From contig SMYC01000069.1 of assembly GCA_004356105.1 (NCBI GenBank), positions 24,420-88,419 on the forward strand: 64,000 bases of DNA, read 5' to 3'. Made by a program: the position numbers and the translations under genes. The stretch comes from Acidobacteriota bacterium. GTDB taxonomy: Bacteria; Acidobacteriota; Vicinamibacteria; Marinacidobacterales; SMYC01. The notes under the pieces are model-generated. The model worked only from the letters and a program-made list of their open reading frames with translations. It did no database searches and was not told the DNA's origin. Position 1 is the first letter of the stretch, and the number at the start of each line of letters is the position of its first letter. Shown here piece after piece: positions 8,619 through 15,828 of the stretch.

Positions 8619-9719
8619 TTAGCTGCGCCTAGCCTGTCTAGCCTTTCCCCTTTCATCAATCTTTCGCTGAATAAAGGCTGGCCCATAAACACGCTCCGCC
8701 TCCAGACCATTATGTGAGGCGCAGAGAAGTCTGAGTATTAGCTCCTCGTTGCTGTGAAAGATGCCAAACGGCTCCGAGTGGTCGATGTGGAGCCCTGCTC
8801 GCGCCGTACACCTCCTTCCGTCAGGAGCACGATAGGTGCATTGGTACCCACCACGTTCGTGAACGCGCTCGAGAACCTCGGCGGCAATGTATCGAGACTC
8901 GGCCGGCTCGTCCTCTCTCGCGATCTCGTTTGAACGAGATGGCGCCGTCGTAGCGGAGGCACGCTCTCGCTTTCTCCGCCGCTCGAGCTTCTTCTTCGGG
9001 TCTTTCTTCTCGAGCGCGATATCGAGCGCCTTCTCCAGGAGCGCGGCCATATTTTTCTGGGCATTCTCGACGCCCACGACTTCTGCGAGCCGGTCGAGCT
9101 TGTCCTTAAAATCCCGGTTGGCAGAAAAGCGAAAATTGAAAACCTCCGGTTGCGCAGGCTGCAGAATCGGCGGAGAGCTCTTCGGGGCCTCGACGGATGC
9201 CGCTGAAGGTGTGGATGAAGATGGGGGAAACGGAGACGGCGACTCCACCTGAACCGGAGGCGCAGGCCGCTTCCGGATCGACGGCTCGAAGACGGGCTTC
9301 GGCCTGAAGGCCACCATGTACTCCTCGGTCTCCTTCCGTTTCATCCCGGCGCAGTCCGAGATCACTTTGTCGACATTGTCCTTCGTAAGGTGGGGCGCCA
9401 GAAGGGCCGCGACCGTGAGACTGATGCGACTCTCCGCCAGCGCTACGAGTAGCTGCGGGAACCGCCGCGAGACGTTGGCTACATGAATACGAGTCGGTAC
9501 CGCGCCCTCGCTCAAGTTGAGGCCCGTAATGCAATATTCGTAGAGGCTCTTATACCCAAGTTTGAGCGCGGTCTTCCTGCTCGACATCTCGGCAAGGTGA
9601 GCAATGAGCTTGGCGAGCGTTGTGTTCTCTCCCAGAACCAACTTCTCAGCCGAGCGATGGAGCTCGTCGTTAGAAAGTCGCTCGAGCTTCGTAGAGTAAC
9701 TCGTAAACTGTTCGATCAT
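8619..9719 (-). CDS. HNH endonuclease
   Basis: A 366-residue nuclease-like protein. The N-terminal two thirds is helical (about 1-130, resembling DUF222/13E12-type regions) with a Pro/Ser-rich linker near 140-190. The C terminus (about 285-360) has the HNH signature: CTYRAPDGRRC, the HIDH metal-binding pair and a final CASHN. Cys pairs suggest a structural zinc site. Such genes are common accessory genes and often present in several copies. A decayed second copy lies upstream at 10110-10265. The ATG at 9719 follows GAGGGG at a short spacing. Confidence 0.85.
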   Translation of the reverse strand: MIEQFTSYSTKLERLSNDELHRSAEKLVLGENTTLAKLIAHLAEMSSRKTALKLGYKSLYEYCITGLNLSEGAVPTRIHVANVSRRFPQLLVALAESRISLTVAALLAPHLTKDNVDKVISDCAGMKRKETEEYMVAFRPKPVFEPSIRKRPAPPVQVESPSPFPPSSSTPSAASVEAPKSSPPILQPAQPEVFNFRFSANRDFKDKLDRLAEVVGVENAQKNMAALLEKALDIALEKKDPKKKLERRRKRERASATTAPSRSNEIAREDEPAESRYIAAEVLERVHERGGYQCTYRAPDGRRCTARAGLHIDHSEPFGIFHSNEELILRLLCASHNGLEAERVYGPAFIQRKIDERGKARQARRS

Positions 9720-9737
9720 CTATCCCCTCGATAATGG

Positions 9738-9743
9738 ATTATA
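9738..9743 (-). promoter_or_regulatory. candidate -10 box for the HNH gene
   Basis: A perfect TATAAT on the minus strand lies 19 nt before the HNH start codon. No good -35 hexamer is seen at the normal spacing, and the implied leader is only about a dozen bases. The remaining stretch 9744-10109 shows no gene I can support. Confidence 0.3.
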
Positions 9744-10109
9744 CTCCGATCTTTTTCTGCCCTCTGAGACGGTACGGAAGCATCGACGACAGGTAGAATC
9801 GAAACGGAAGTTACGATGACGGATAGGAACGCCTCGTTGACCCGTACTGCGCATGTGACGACCATTCTCAGATGCGCTGGCCAATCAAACAATTTAGTCG
9901 CGCGAAACCTGTCAAGCCTTTTTTCGACTTTTTTGCGCGCCATCGACTGACCGCTAATTGCGCACGTTCCTTATTCGTCGGTAGACGCGACGTCAGCTCC
10001 CGCACTGACCCATGGTTCTTTGTTCAGAGGCGGACGGATGCATTGGGCCGGATCGCCCCACGGAGATCTGAAGAATGGGAGTGTGACGGAACAAGCTACG
10101 GCCGCAACC

Positions 10110-10265
10110 GGTGACGCTCACGGAAAGTTTCGTTGCATTCCAGAGTCTGCTAGAGACCGTGACCTCGGTGCCACATATCGAGACTTGACCGGGCGGCCCT
10201 TCATCGAGACCTCGTTTGAACGAGATCTGGCGGTCGGGCGAAACCGCTTCTTTTTCTGCCGCTAG
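10110..10265 (-). pseudogene. HNH endonuclease remnant, second copy
   Basis: Translation of the minus strand gives SRSNEV, PVKSRYVAP and further scattered residues that align with SRSNEI, PAESRYIAA of the HNH gene at 8619-9719. The DNA shares the 16-nt block CTCGTTTGAACGAGAT with that gene. Frame breaks and stops follow immediately, and the HNH motif itself is lost. This looks like an old tandem duplicate of the central part of the HNH gene. Confidence 0.4.
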
Positions 10266-10430
10266 AGCATCACGTCAGTGAATCCGCTCGGCTCCGTTAT
10301 CATCCGGACAGACTGGGTACCGAAGTGCGTGAAGGAAGTGCGCGGTGCTTCTGGCGGCGGCTCAGAAAAACCGCCCTCCGGGTCCTGAGATTTCCGCAAA
10401 ACCGGAAGAAGTGTCGCTGTAACTAACTTC

Positions 10431-10467
10431 GCTCGCCGGGTTGGACTCGAACCAACAGCCTGCGGAT
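10431..10467 (-). other. 3' fragment of tRNA-Asn, probable attachment site
   Basis: On the minus strand this reads as the 3' half of a tRNA: the anticodon-stem 3' strand ATCCGCAG, variable bases GCT, a complete T arm (GTTGG TTCGAGT CCAAC), acceptor strand CCGGCGA and a discriminator G. The block matches the usual bacterial tRNA-Asn(GTT) 3' sequence. The 5' half is absent, since no TCGCCGG acceptor partner lies upstream. Isolated tRNA 3' ends of this length are the typical footprint of tyrosine-integrase insertion. No integrase gene remains in the window. Confidence 0.7.
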
Positions 10468-10609
10468 CGACGGCGCGTCCAAGGACGGGTTTACCTGAGG
10501 CTCCCCGACTACCCACTGCCGAAGACCAAAAACTTACGCTGTCTCAACGAGCGCCTTTTCGCTGCGGCTATTGTGGTAGCCTGTCTTTCCGAAGCCGGAG
10601 GATTCAACC

Positions 10610-11372
10610 ATGCCACACCCACGAATCCCGATCGTCCTGATGATTCTCGTCCTGATTTTTTGTGCACTGCCCACTGCGGCGCAAACGCCCAAGCCGAAGC
10701 CGAAACCTCCGCCGAGGCCTGCAGAGACCGTAAAAAAGGAGCCGCAGGGCCACCTCCTCATCTTTACGACGGCTGCGCTGGCGGTAAGTGTCGACGGCGA
10801 GGAAGTGGGGTCCTTACCAGAGAACGGGACGCAGAAGATTTCGGTGACCGTGGGGCAGCACCTCGTCCTGGCCAAGGACGCCGCGGGAGACGTCGTATGG
10901 CGTCAGGTCGTCGAGGCAAAAGCAGGCGAGCAGGTCGTGGTGAACATCGAAGTCGATCTAACGCCGCCGTCTAGGATGAAAGACAACAAGGACGGTACCG
11001 CGACGGATAACCACGGGAATGATGTGGACTATTCGGGATAACGGTGGGGATATCGATTGGCACGGGGCAAAAGCCTATTGTGAGAACCTTGGGCTCGCGG
11101 GCTACGGTGACTGGCTGCTGCCGGACATCGATAGCCTTGCAGCGCTCTACGACGAGAGCCGTTCCTTCGATTGCTTTCAGTGGGAGGGAAAGACGTATCA
11201 GTGCCACGTCTCTGCGCCTATCTTGTTGACTGGCCCTAACGCTTGGAGTTCCTCGATGAGGGGTTCCTCGTGTGCGTGGGGCTTCAACTTCGGCTATGGC
11301 CGGCGCCTCGATTTCCACCTCGGCACCGCCCGCTACGGTCGGGTGTTGTGTGTGCGTCGTTCCGGATCGTGA
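10610..11372 (+). pseudogene. DUF1566 (Lcl-type lectin fold) exported protein, frameshifted
   Basis: The N-terminal frame (10610-11041) has a signal peptide (about 1-25), a KPKPKPPPRP segment and a PEGA-like beta region. The DUF1566 domain starts at KDGTATDN and continues in another frame from about 11021 (MMWTIRDNGGDIDW, AYCENLGLAGYGDWLLPD) to 11372. Removing one A from GGGAATG near 11015 restores HGMMWT, the family motif, so this is a single-base lesion. GGAGGA precedes the ATG by 7 nt. The C-terminal tail has the codon pattern of a diversity-generating retroelement variable region; see the separate entry. Confidence 0.75.
11241..11366 (+). other. candidate DGR variable region (VR)
   Basis: From the Trp codon at 11241-11246 to the conserved VLCVRR end, most codons at exposed positions end in C or T and vary freely in the first two bases: GGC, TAT, GGC, CGC, CTC, GAT, CAC, CTC, GGC, ACC, GCC, CGC, TAC, GGT. 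This is what adenine mutagenesis of AAC/AAT template codons would produce. It is the last part of a DUF1566 domain, a known DGR target class. No template repeat was found by eye in the window. Confidence 0.45.
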
Positions 11373-11374
11373 TG

Positions 11375-11410
11375 TTTGGTCATTTGATGATTCGATCCTT
11401 TGGTCATTTG
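11375..11410 (+). repeat. TTTGGTCATTTG direct repeat
   Basis: TTTGGTCATTTG occurs at 11375-11386 and again at 11399-11410, directly after the DUF1566 stop codon. The pair marks the junction with the unrelated TIGR04255-like remnant. Confidence 0.6.
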
Positions 11411-11742
11411 TCTGTTTAGGACCTAACTCGTATCGTCTGCACGTCGAGAGCACAGGAAAGACGTCAGTCGGCGACGTGGACGGGACCATGGTCGTGCGTG
11501 TCGTCCAGAACGACCAGGGATTTTCTCTGCCCCCTGACCTCGTTGGCGGCGCGCCGAAGCACGCGGCGCGCGCGGAGGCCGGCGAGTTGATCACGCTGAT
11601 CGACATGGAACACTTCATCGAGGGAAACTTCGATCCCAACGCCGAGTGGGTCGTTGCGAGAGCATATGAGATGCATGACCACCTCGTCGAGACCTTTCAC
11701 GAGCACGTTGTGACCGAAGACGCGGTCGAGGTGTGGAAATGA
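11395..11742 (+). pseudogene. TIGR04255-like protein, C-terminal remnant
   Basis: The last 115 or so codons end in a pattern like the TIGR04255 family: an LIDMEHFIEGNF strand, a helix with EMHDHLVETFHEHV, then VTEDAVEVW. The family is normally about 250 residues, so the N-terminal half is missing. No start codon or ribosome site fits the surviving part. The stop overlaps the ATG of the next gene (ATGA), a layout kept from an intact operon. Function of the family is unknown. Confidence 0.45.
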
Positions 11743-12459
11743 CGACGCCGAACACCTACGCGAAGCATGAAGCCGCTAGACAGGCCCGCGTAAGATTAGC
11801 GAACGGCGTTGAGCAAGACGCTTGGGTCGCTTTACTGAAGCCCGCGTGCTCGGGTAGCTCCGGTGTCGTTACACTCGTCTCGGGATACGGGCCGATCCTA
11901 CTCCACGTGGGTTCGAGCTCATTCGTCGTCGACCGCAGACCTCTCAGGCAGGCCGGGACGATGAAGACGCCACGAGTCTCGGTTGGCTTCCACGAAGTCG
12001 TGGCGCTCCCGATCGTCGACCAGATGAAGGAGCTGCTTGCGTCCTGTCGCTGAACAAGTCCCAGCTCGCTCAGATTCTATGCGTGACGCGTCCCACCATG
12101 TATGACTGGTTTCAGGACACAGAGGGAACGCGGCCAACACGGAGCGCTTATATACTCTGTTACGCATCCTCGCACGGGCTGCTGTTTCCGGCGCGAACCC
12201 GCTCAACGTGCGGTTCGTCAGGCAATCGGTGGACCTCGACGAGCCGTCGCTCATCGACCTGCTCAGCGATGATTAGCTCGACGAAGATCGTGTCGTCCAC
12301 GCCCTCGAGCGGGCGCGGGCTCTCGCAGAATCAGCGTCGCGTAGAAGAACAACACGAGAAGAGCGGCTGCGCGCCCTCGGATTCGAAGATCCCAGCAACG
12401 AGCAACGCAAGGAGCAGCTCGCCAAAAACGTAGCACTGGAGGATTGGCCCAAGCGGTAG
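11739..12459 (+). pseudogene. helix-turn-helix regulator, three lesions
   Basis: One former gene is spread over three frames. Frame 1 (11739-12053) holds MTTPNTYAKHEAARQARV through VDQMKELLAS. Frame 2 from about 12041 holds the HTH: LNKSQLAQILCVTRPTMYDWFQ. Frame 3 from about 12135 holds NAANTERLYTLLRILARAAV and NVRFVRQSVDLDEPSLIDLL. An in-frame TAG at 12274 stands where the family-like continuation suggests GAG (Glu). The frame then runs to LEDWPKR and TAG at 12457. The HTH resembles those of XRE-type regulators. It probably controlled the neighbouring TIGR04255-like gene. Confidence 0.6.
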
Positions 12460-12462
12460 AAC

Positions 12463-13287
12463 ATGACCAAGCCGTTCGACAGCGACGCGATAGCGAAGCT
12501 GGGCTGGCGTCAGGGCGCGATCCTTGGGTCCAAGCTGGCGGAGCTCGCCTGCAAGCACGCCCCGGACACCGTGGCCGTCGACCGTGCGGACTGGCTCATC
12601 GTGACGAGTCACGACTGCGACATCGTCAACTTCAGCATCGACAAGGAGCCTGTGGTCGAAGTCCTGCGAGCGAGCGTCGGTGCGGGCAAGAAGGTGGACA
12701 AGCAGCAGTCGTGGGGGAGAAACCCGCGGACCCTGCAGCTCGCCGTTGACCTGAACGAAGACCCGGTCGTGCTGTCATGCACCGTTCACGACCGATGGAC
12801 CATCCCGCGAGGCCTTCTGCTGCAGGAGGCGCCGGCGGGATGCCTCCGGGACAAGGAGCGTCGCCTCATCGCCAAGCGGTACATCCGTGCGGCGTTCCCG
12901 ACAGCGTTCGACCTCCGATGGCGCACGAAGCTGAAGGACTGGCAGAAGCTCCTCAAGAAGAACAGCGAGTGGCTCCAGGATGTGTATCTGCGGATGAGCA
13001 CACTCGACGAGCTCCCCGAGGGCACGCCCTACAAGTGCCATCTCATCCTTGCGATCCCCCACGCGAAGCGCGGTGGCACCGTCTGGGCGCAGATGCGCAA
13101 CCAGCTCGGGCGGGAGTTCCAGGCCTTCTGGGACCAGTTCAAGCCCCCGGCATCGAATGTGCCGGCGTGGAGGTGCAGGCACCCACAAGGGGAGACTCTT
13201 GTCCATACTTGGCGATGGCCTCGGCCGAGAGAACCCGCCGTGGAGAGAGGAGCTCGATTGGCTTCTGAAGCGGGTCATCCTTCATGA
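12463..13287 (+). CDS. unrecognised protein, C terminus chimeric
   Basis: About 235 codons give a well-behaved soluble protein (start MTKPFDSDAIAKLGWRQG; motifs TSHDCDIVNF, AVDLNEDPVVLSC, RLIAKRYIRAAFPTAFD). After PPASNVPAW near 13170 the composition changes to Arg/Pro-rich nonsense because the frame runs over the reverse-transcriptase fragment. The real C terminus is therefore lost. It starts 3 bp after the HTH remnant and probably belonged to the same operon. I do not recognise a family; a role in mobile-element biology or defence is only suggested by location. Confidence 0.5.
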   Translation: MTKPFDSDAIAKLGWRQGAILGSKLAELACKHAPDTVAVDRADWLIVTSHDCDIVNFSIDKEPVVEVLRASVGAGKKVDKQQSWGRNPRTLQLAVDLNEDPVVLSCTVHDRWTIPRGLLLQEAPAGCLRDKERRLIAKRYIRAAFPTAFDLRWRTKLKDWQKLLKKNSEWLQDVYLRMSTLDELPEGTPYKCHLILAIPHAKRGGTVWAQMRNQLGREFQAFWDQFKPPASNVPAWRCRHPQGETLVHTWRWPRPREPAVERGARLASEAGHPS

Positions 13288-13738
13288 CCCGACCGTCGGC
13301 GCCATTCGCATTGGCCGCGGCTTCGAGCGCACTCCGGAGCACAAGTCGCTCTATCATACGGGCAACCGCACCGGTCTCCCCATCGGGAACTACACGAGCC
13401 AGTTCTTCGCGAACGTGTACCTCAACCCAGTGGATCAGTGGATCAAACGGACGCTGGGCGCTCGATTCTACTTGCGCTACCTGGACGATCTCGTTCTGCT
13501 GCACCGCGACAAGGCCACTCTAGATCTAGAAGCGTGGGAGAAACGTATCGACGCCTTTCTCCATGAGGAGCTCGAGCTTGCGTTGAACCCCGCCCGGAGA
13601 AAGCTGGCCACGGTAGCGACCGGGTGCGACTTCTTGGGTTATGTAGTGAGGCTGACCCACCGTCTCGTCCGGCGGAGGGTCGTCGCGAATTGTCGCCGAG
13701 AGCAGCAGACTTCCATCAAACGGGCCATCTGCAAGGTA
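13193..13738 (+). pseudogene. reverse transcriptase core fragment
   Basis: About 180 codons show the middle of a bacterial reverse transcriptase: PWREELDWLLKRVILHDP, the HKSLYHTGNRTGLPIGNYTSQ motif-B-like region, FFANVYLNPVDQW, the catalytic YLDD in RYLDDLVLLHRD, and GCDFLGYVVR. The GLPIGN-TSQ-FFANVYLN pattern is typical of DGR and related retroelement RTs rather than group II intron maturases. The N terminus with the first catalytic Asp (motif A) is missing, and homology stops near KRAICKV. It cannot be active. Confidence 0.7.
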
Positions 13739-13789
13739 ATGTACAGGAGCGAGTGGCGCGGGCGATCTGGATCCCGACGCCTGACCGAT

Positions 13790-14261
13790 AAGCTGGTGTC
13801 TTCCTGCGCCCGCGGAGTTATCTTGGAAGAGATCTCTCATCGCGACGAGATCGCTGATGTAGTGTCGGGAGAGCTGCTCTTCGATATCCGCCAGAAGCTC
13901 CTCTTGGAAGCCATCGGCGAGCGTCGTCACCGTCGATTTTGCCAGGTCCTCTCGTTCGAGCTCAGCGAGGCCCTCGACTTTGTCGTTCGTTTCTCGCCAA
14001 AACGTTCCGACCTGGGCCCGAGAAACTCCCGCAGCCTCTTTTCACACCTTTGTGAAAGTCCGAGAACTGTCGCTGTAGCCGCCCTCGGATCTCACTCACG
14101 ATGTCGGAGGAGCCCGACACCGACGGGCGTTGTTGAAACTGAGTGACCTTCTGCTGGGTCAGCCCTCGCTTGACCTTGAGTGCTCTCGATTCTTGCTCCA
14201 ACGCCAGAGCGAAGACCTTCGACAGCGCATCGAGGGCTCTTGCCGCCGAATGGGCCCGCAT
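13790..14261 (-). pseudogene. unrecognised protein, frameshifted and truncated
   Basis: The minus strand reads from ATG at 14261 through QESRALKVKRGLTQQKV, SGSSDIVSEIRGRLQRQFS, then changes frame near 14040 (in AAAAGAGG) to AAGVSRAQVGTFWRETND and LADGFQEELLADIEEQLSR. The two frames join smoothly if one base is removed. The sequence looks like a real alpha-helical protein; the opposite strand in the same place has no known domain. It breaks off against the RT fragment near 13790. No family recognised. Confidence 0.45.
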
Positions 14262-14297
14262 ATCTTAGCCGTCGGAGATAATTTGTCTCGCTAAGAT
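14262..14297. repeat. composite inverted repeat
   Basis: Outer arms ATCTTAGC (14262-14269) and GCTAAGAT (14290-14297) are perfect inverted repeats. Between them an inner pair GAGA/TCTC flanks TAATTTG. The element lies directly before the ATG of the minus-strand frameshifted gene and at the end of the DUF5615 gene. It could be an operator or a recombinase site; it also marks a block boundary in the mosaic. Confidence 0.5.
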
Positions 14298-14674
14298 GAC
14301 TCCTCCGTCTGCGCCGGGGCGGCTGGCAAGGCCCTCATGCGAATCCGGTCGTCTGTGACCACGGAGAAATGGCCAGCCCAGTCGGTTCGGCTCTGGCGCG
14401 CTTCGATCGCACGCCGATTGTCGCTGTCCGGATCGCTACCGGCGAGACGCTGCAGAACGACGCCGCCGGGCGCGGACAAGAAGAACCGAAAGACTAATTC
14501 CCCGAAGTCCTTGTCGTGCGTCAGGACTAGCCGCCGTTCTGCGCGGGCCCGAGCCAGGACCGCGTCGTTACTTTGCCCGCGCATCGATTCCCTGACGGAC
14601 AGGACATCGTCACCGGCCGCGCGCAGTCCTGCGATCACCGAGGCGGAAACGTTTTCGTTAGCGATGATCCGCAT
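14291..14674 (-). CDS. DUF5615 PIN-like toxin-type protein
   Basis: A 127-residue protein of the DUF5615 PIN-like family. It has the N-terminal strand RIIANENV, the DDVLSVRESMRGQSND helix region with acidic residues, and LVLTHDKDFGELVF, which carries the conserved acidic and Lys residues of PIN-like nucleases. These proteins are usually the toxin half of a pair with a DUF433 antitoxin, and a DUF433 tail lies 7 bp upstream here. The gene itself appears intact, while its partner is truncated. Confidence 0.8.
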   Translation of the reverse strand: MRIIANENVSASVIAGLRAAGDDVLSVRESMRGQSNDAVLARARAERRLVLTHDKDFGELVFRFFLSAPGGVVLQRLAGSDPDSDNRRAIEARQSRTDWAGHFSVVTDDRIRMRALPAAPAQTEESS

Positions 14675-14681
14675 TCGAGCC

Positions 14682-14815
14682 TCATGTAGGCAACAGGTAG
14701 ACCCGTTCGGCCTTCAGCACCTCGCTCGCGTAGGCGAGACATGCCTGGATGTCATCCGGCGTGAGGTGTTCGTGCTCCGTGACGATGGCGAGCACCAAGT
14801 TCCACTTCAGATGAA
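14682..14815 (-). pseudogene. DUF433 antitoxin, C-terminal remnant
   Basis: Only about 40 codons survive: EHLTPDDIQACLAYASEVL followed by KAERVYLLPT, which match the C-terminal helix and tail of DUF433 proteins. The N-terminal part with the conserved GTR motif is missing, replaced by the RND fragment. The open frame continues to 14909 but the extra codons are the RND gene in another frame. If not expressed, the toxin-like neighbour has no cognate antitoxin here. Confidence 0.55.
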
Positions 14816-15082
14816 CGTGAAGCACGCGACGACGGCGAGCCTGCGGGTCGTCGTGGCCATAATCCACGCGACCGTGGCGCCGACCCGTTTTACGAAAGCG
14901 GAAGCCCAACGGACGAGGCCCCAGAGATTCTGCGCGTTTCGGCGAGGGTCACTACCTTCGGGAGACGCCTTGGCGGTCCGCAAGATGCGAGCGGAGAGCG
15001 ACGGGATGACCGTCATCGAAACGATCAACGACAATAACACCGCGCAGCTGATGGTGATGGCGATATCGCCGAAAAGTTGCCC
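14807..15082 (-). pseudogene. RND efflux permease fragment
   Basis: About 90 codons match an AcrB-type inner-membrane pump. The conserved GQLFGDIAITISCAV and LSLIVSMTVIPSLSARIL transmembrane segment are seen, followed by a cytoplasmic loop and the beginning of another helix (RRLAVVACFTFI) at the junction. A complete RND pump has over 1000 residues. The stretch 15083-15176 seems to be the same gene in shifted frames. Confidence 0.65.
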
Positions 15083-15176
15083 ATTTCGCGACCAAGGAAG
15101 AGCTTCTGTAAGTCCTCGCGAGCACGCTTACGACCATCGCCGTCTTCGTCTTCATCCAAGAGGAAGTCGGGCCGGG

Positions 15177-15428
15177 CTGGGGGAACGTCAACTGGTAAAT
15201 CGGGTCATTCGGGATGTTGTTCCAATCAATGAGATCCTGGATGACGTAGTTGTTCACTCGGAATGGGAGCACGGCGGAAACTGCCTTCATGTCCACACGC
15301 TGCTCTTCGGAAAGGGTCTGAAGCTCCTGGATGTCGTCGATGTCCTTTCTCGTGTAGACCTTGAACCCTGTGCGGGTAGTCTCGTCCTCGAGGATCTCGA
15401 GATTGGTGGAAATTACCGCCACTAGCAC
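15177..15428 (-). pseudogene. lysine 2,3-aminomutase (KamA) family, N-terminal fragment
   Basis: About 80 codons match the N terminus of KamA-type radical SAM aminomutases: TRTGFKVYTRKDIDDI, LSEEQRVDMKAVSAVLPFR and VNNYVIQDLIDWNNIP, ending DPIYQLTFPQ. The radical SAM Cys motif would follow and is absent. Two GTG starts are possible (15428, 15422), the second with GGGAGG at good spacing, so the 5' end including its ribosome site is preserved. The frame then runs into RND sequence. Confidence 0.7.
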
Positions 15429-15457
15429 CTCCCGTCATTCGCGACCGCCCCCGCTCG

Positions 15458-15479
15458 ATTTGGGTTGTTCGACCCAAAT
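15458..15479. promoter_or_regulatory. 8-bp perfect dyad
   Basis: ATTTGGGT at 15458-15465 and ACCCAAAT at 15472-15479 form a perfect hairpin or operator dyad with a 6-nt spacer. It lies about 30 bp upstream of the truncated kamA start, in a position suited to a regulator site. No T-run follows in either direction. The rest of 15480-15660 shows nothing recognisable. Confidence 0.4.
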
Positions 15480-15660
15480 TAAGCTCGACCCACGGGCGTT
15501 GTTTATCATACGGTGTGGATCCCGGCAAAGTTGGGCCCCGCGCATTCCTGCTTTGGGGCTTGGCGAGCCTCTTTGGGAGCGAAATGCTTCGGGTGCCTAC
15601 CGTGGCCGGGTGAACTCTATCAGGGTGCCTGCGCGGTTACCAACCTCTGGTATTTGCTAT

Positions 15661-15828
15661 ATGAAATTAAACATGACGGATAGACGACGTATTGAACTAG
15701 AAGACTTGGATCCCGTTGATAAGAAGAAGCTTATAGACCGTTTTGAGGCTTTTCAAAACGGTGTTGCCGACCTCAAGAAAGCCGCGGTTGGAGAAGAGCC
15801 ACTGTTCTCTTTGGAGGACGAGCCGTGA
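15661..15828 (+). CDS. small charged protein coupled to amidase
   Basis: A 55-residue, highly charged, probably helical cytoplasmic protein (LDPVDKKKLIDRFEAFQNGVA, ending EEPLFSLEDEP). Its stop overlaps the GTG start of the amidase gene (GTGA). ATG at 15661 or 15673 may be used; no strong ribosome site is seen. It is not a recognisable GatC. The tight coupling to the amidase gene suggests it is real. Confidence 0.5.
   Translation: MKLNMTDRRRIELEDLDPVDKKKLIDRFEAFQNGVADLKKAAVGEEPLFSLEDEP

Noticed and set aside
10262..10516. 84-codon frame containing VGSSPTRRAK
   Set aside because: This peptide is the well-known false translation of a tRNA T arm; the DNA is the tRNA-Asn fragment.
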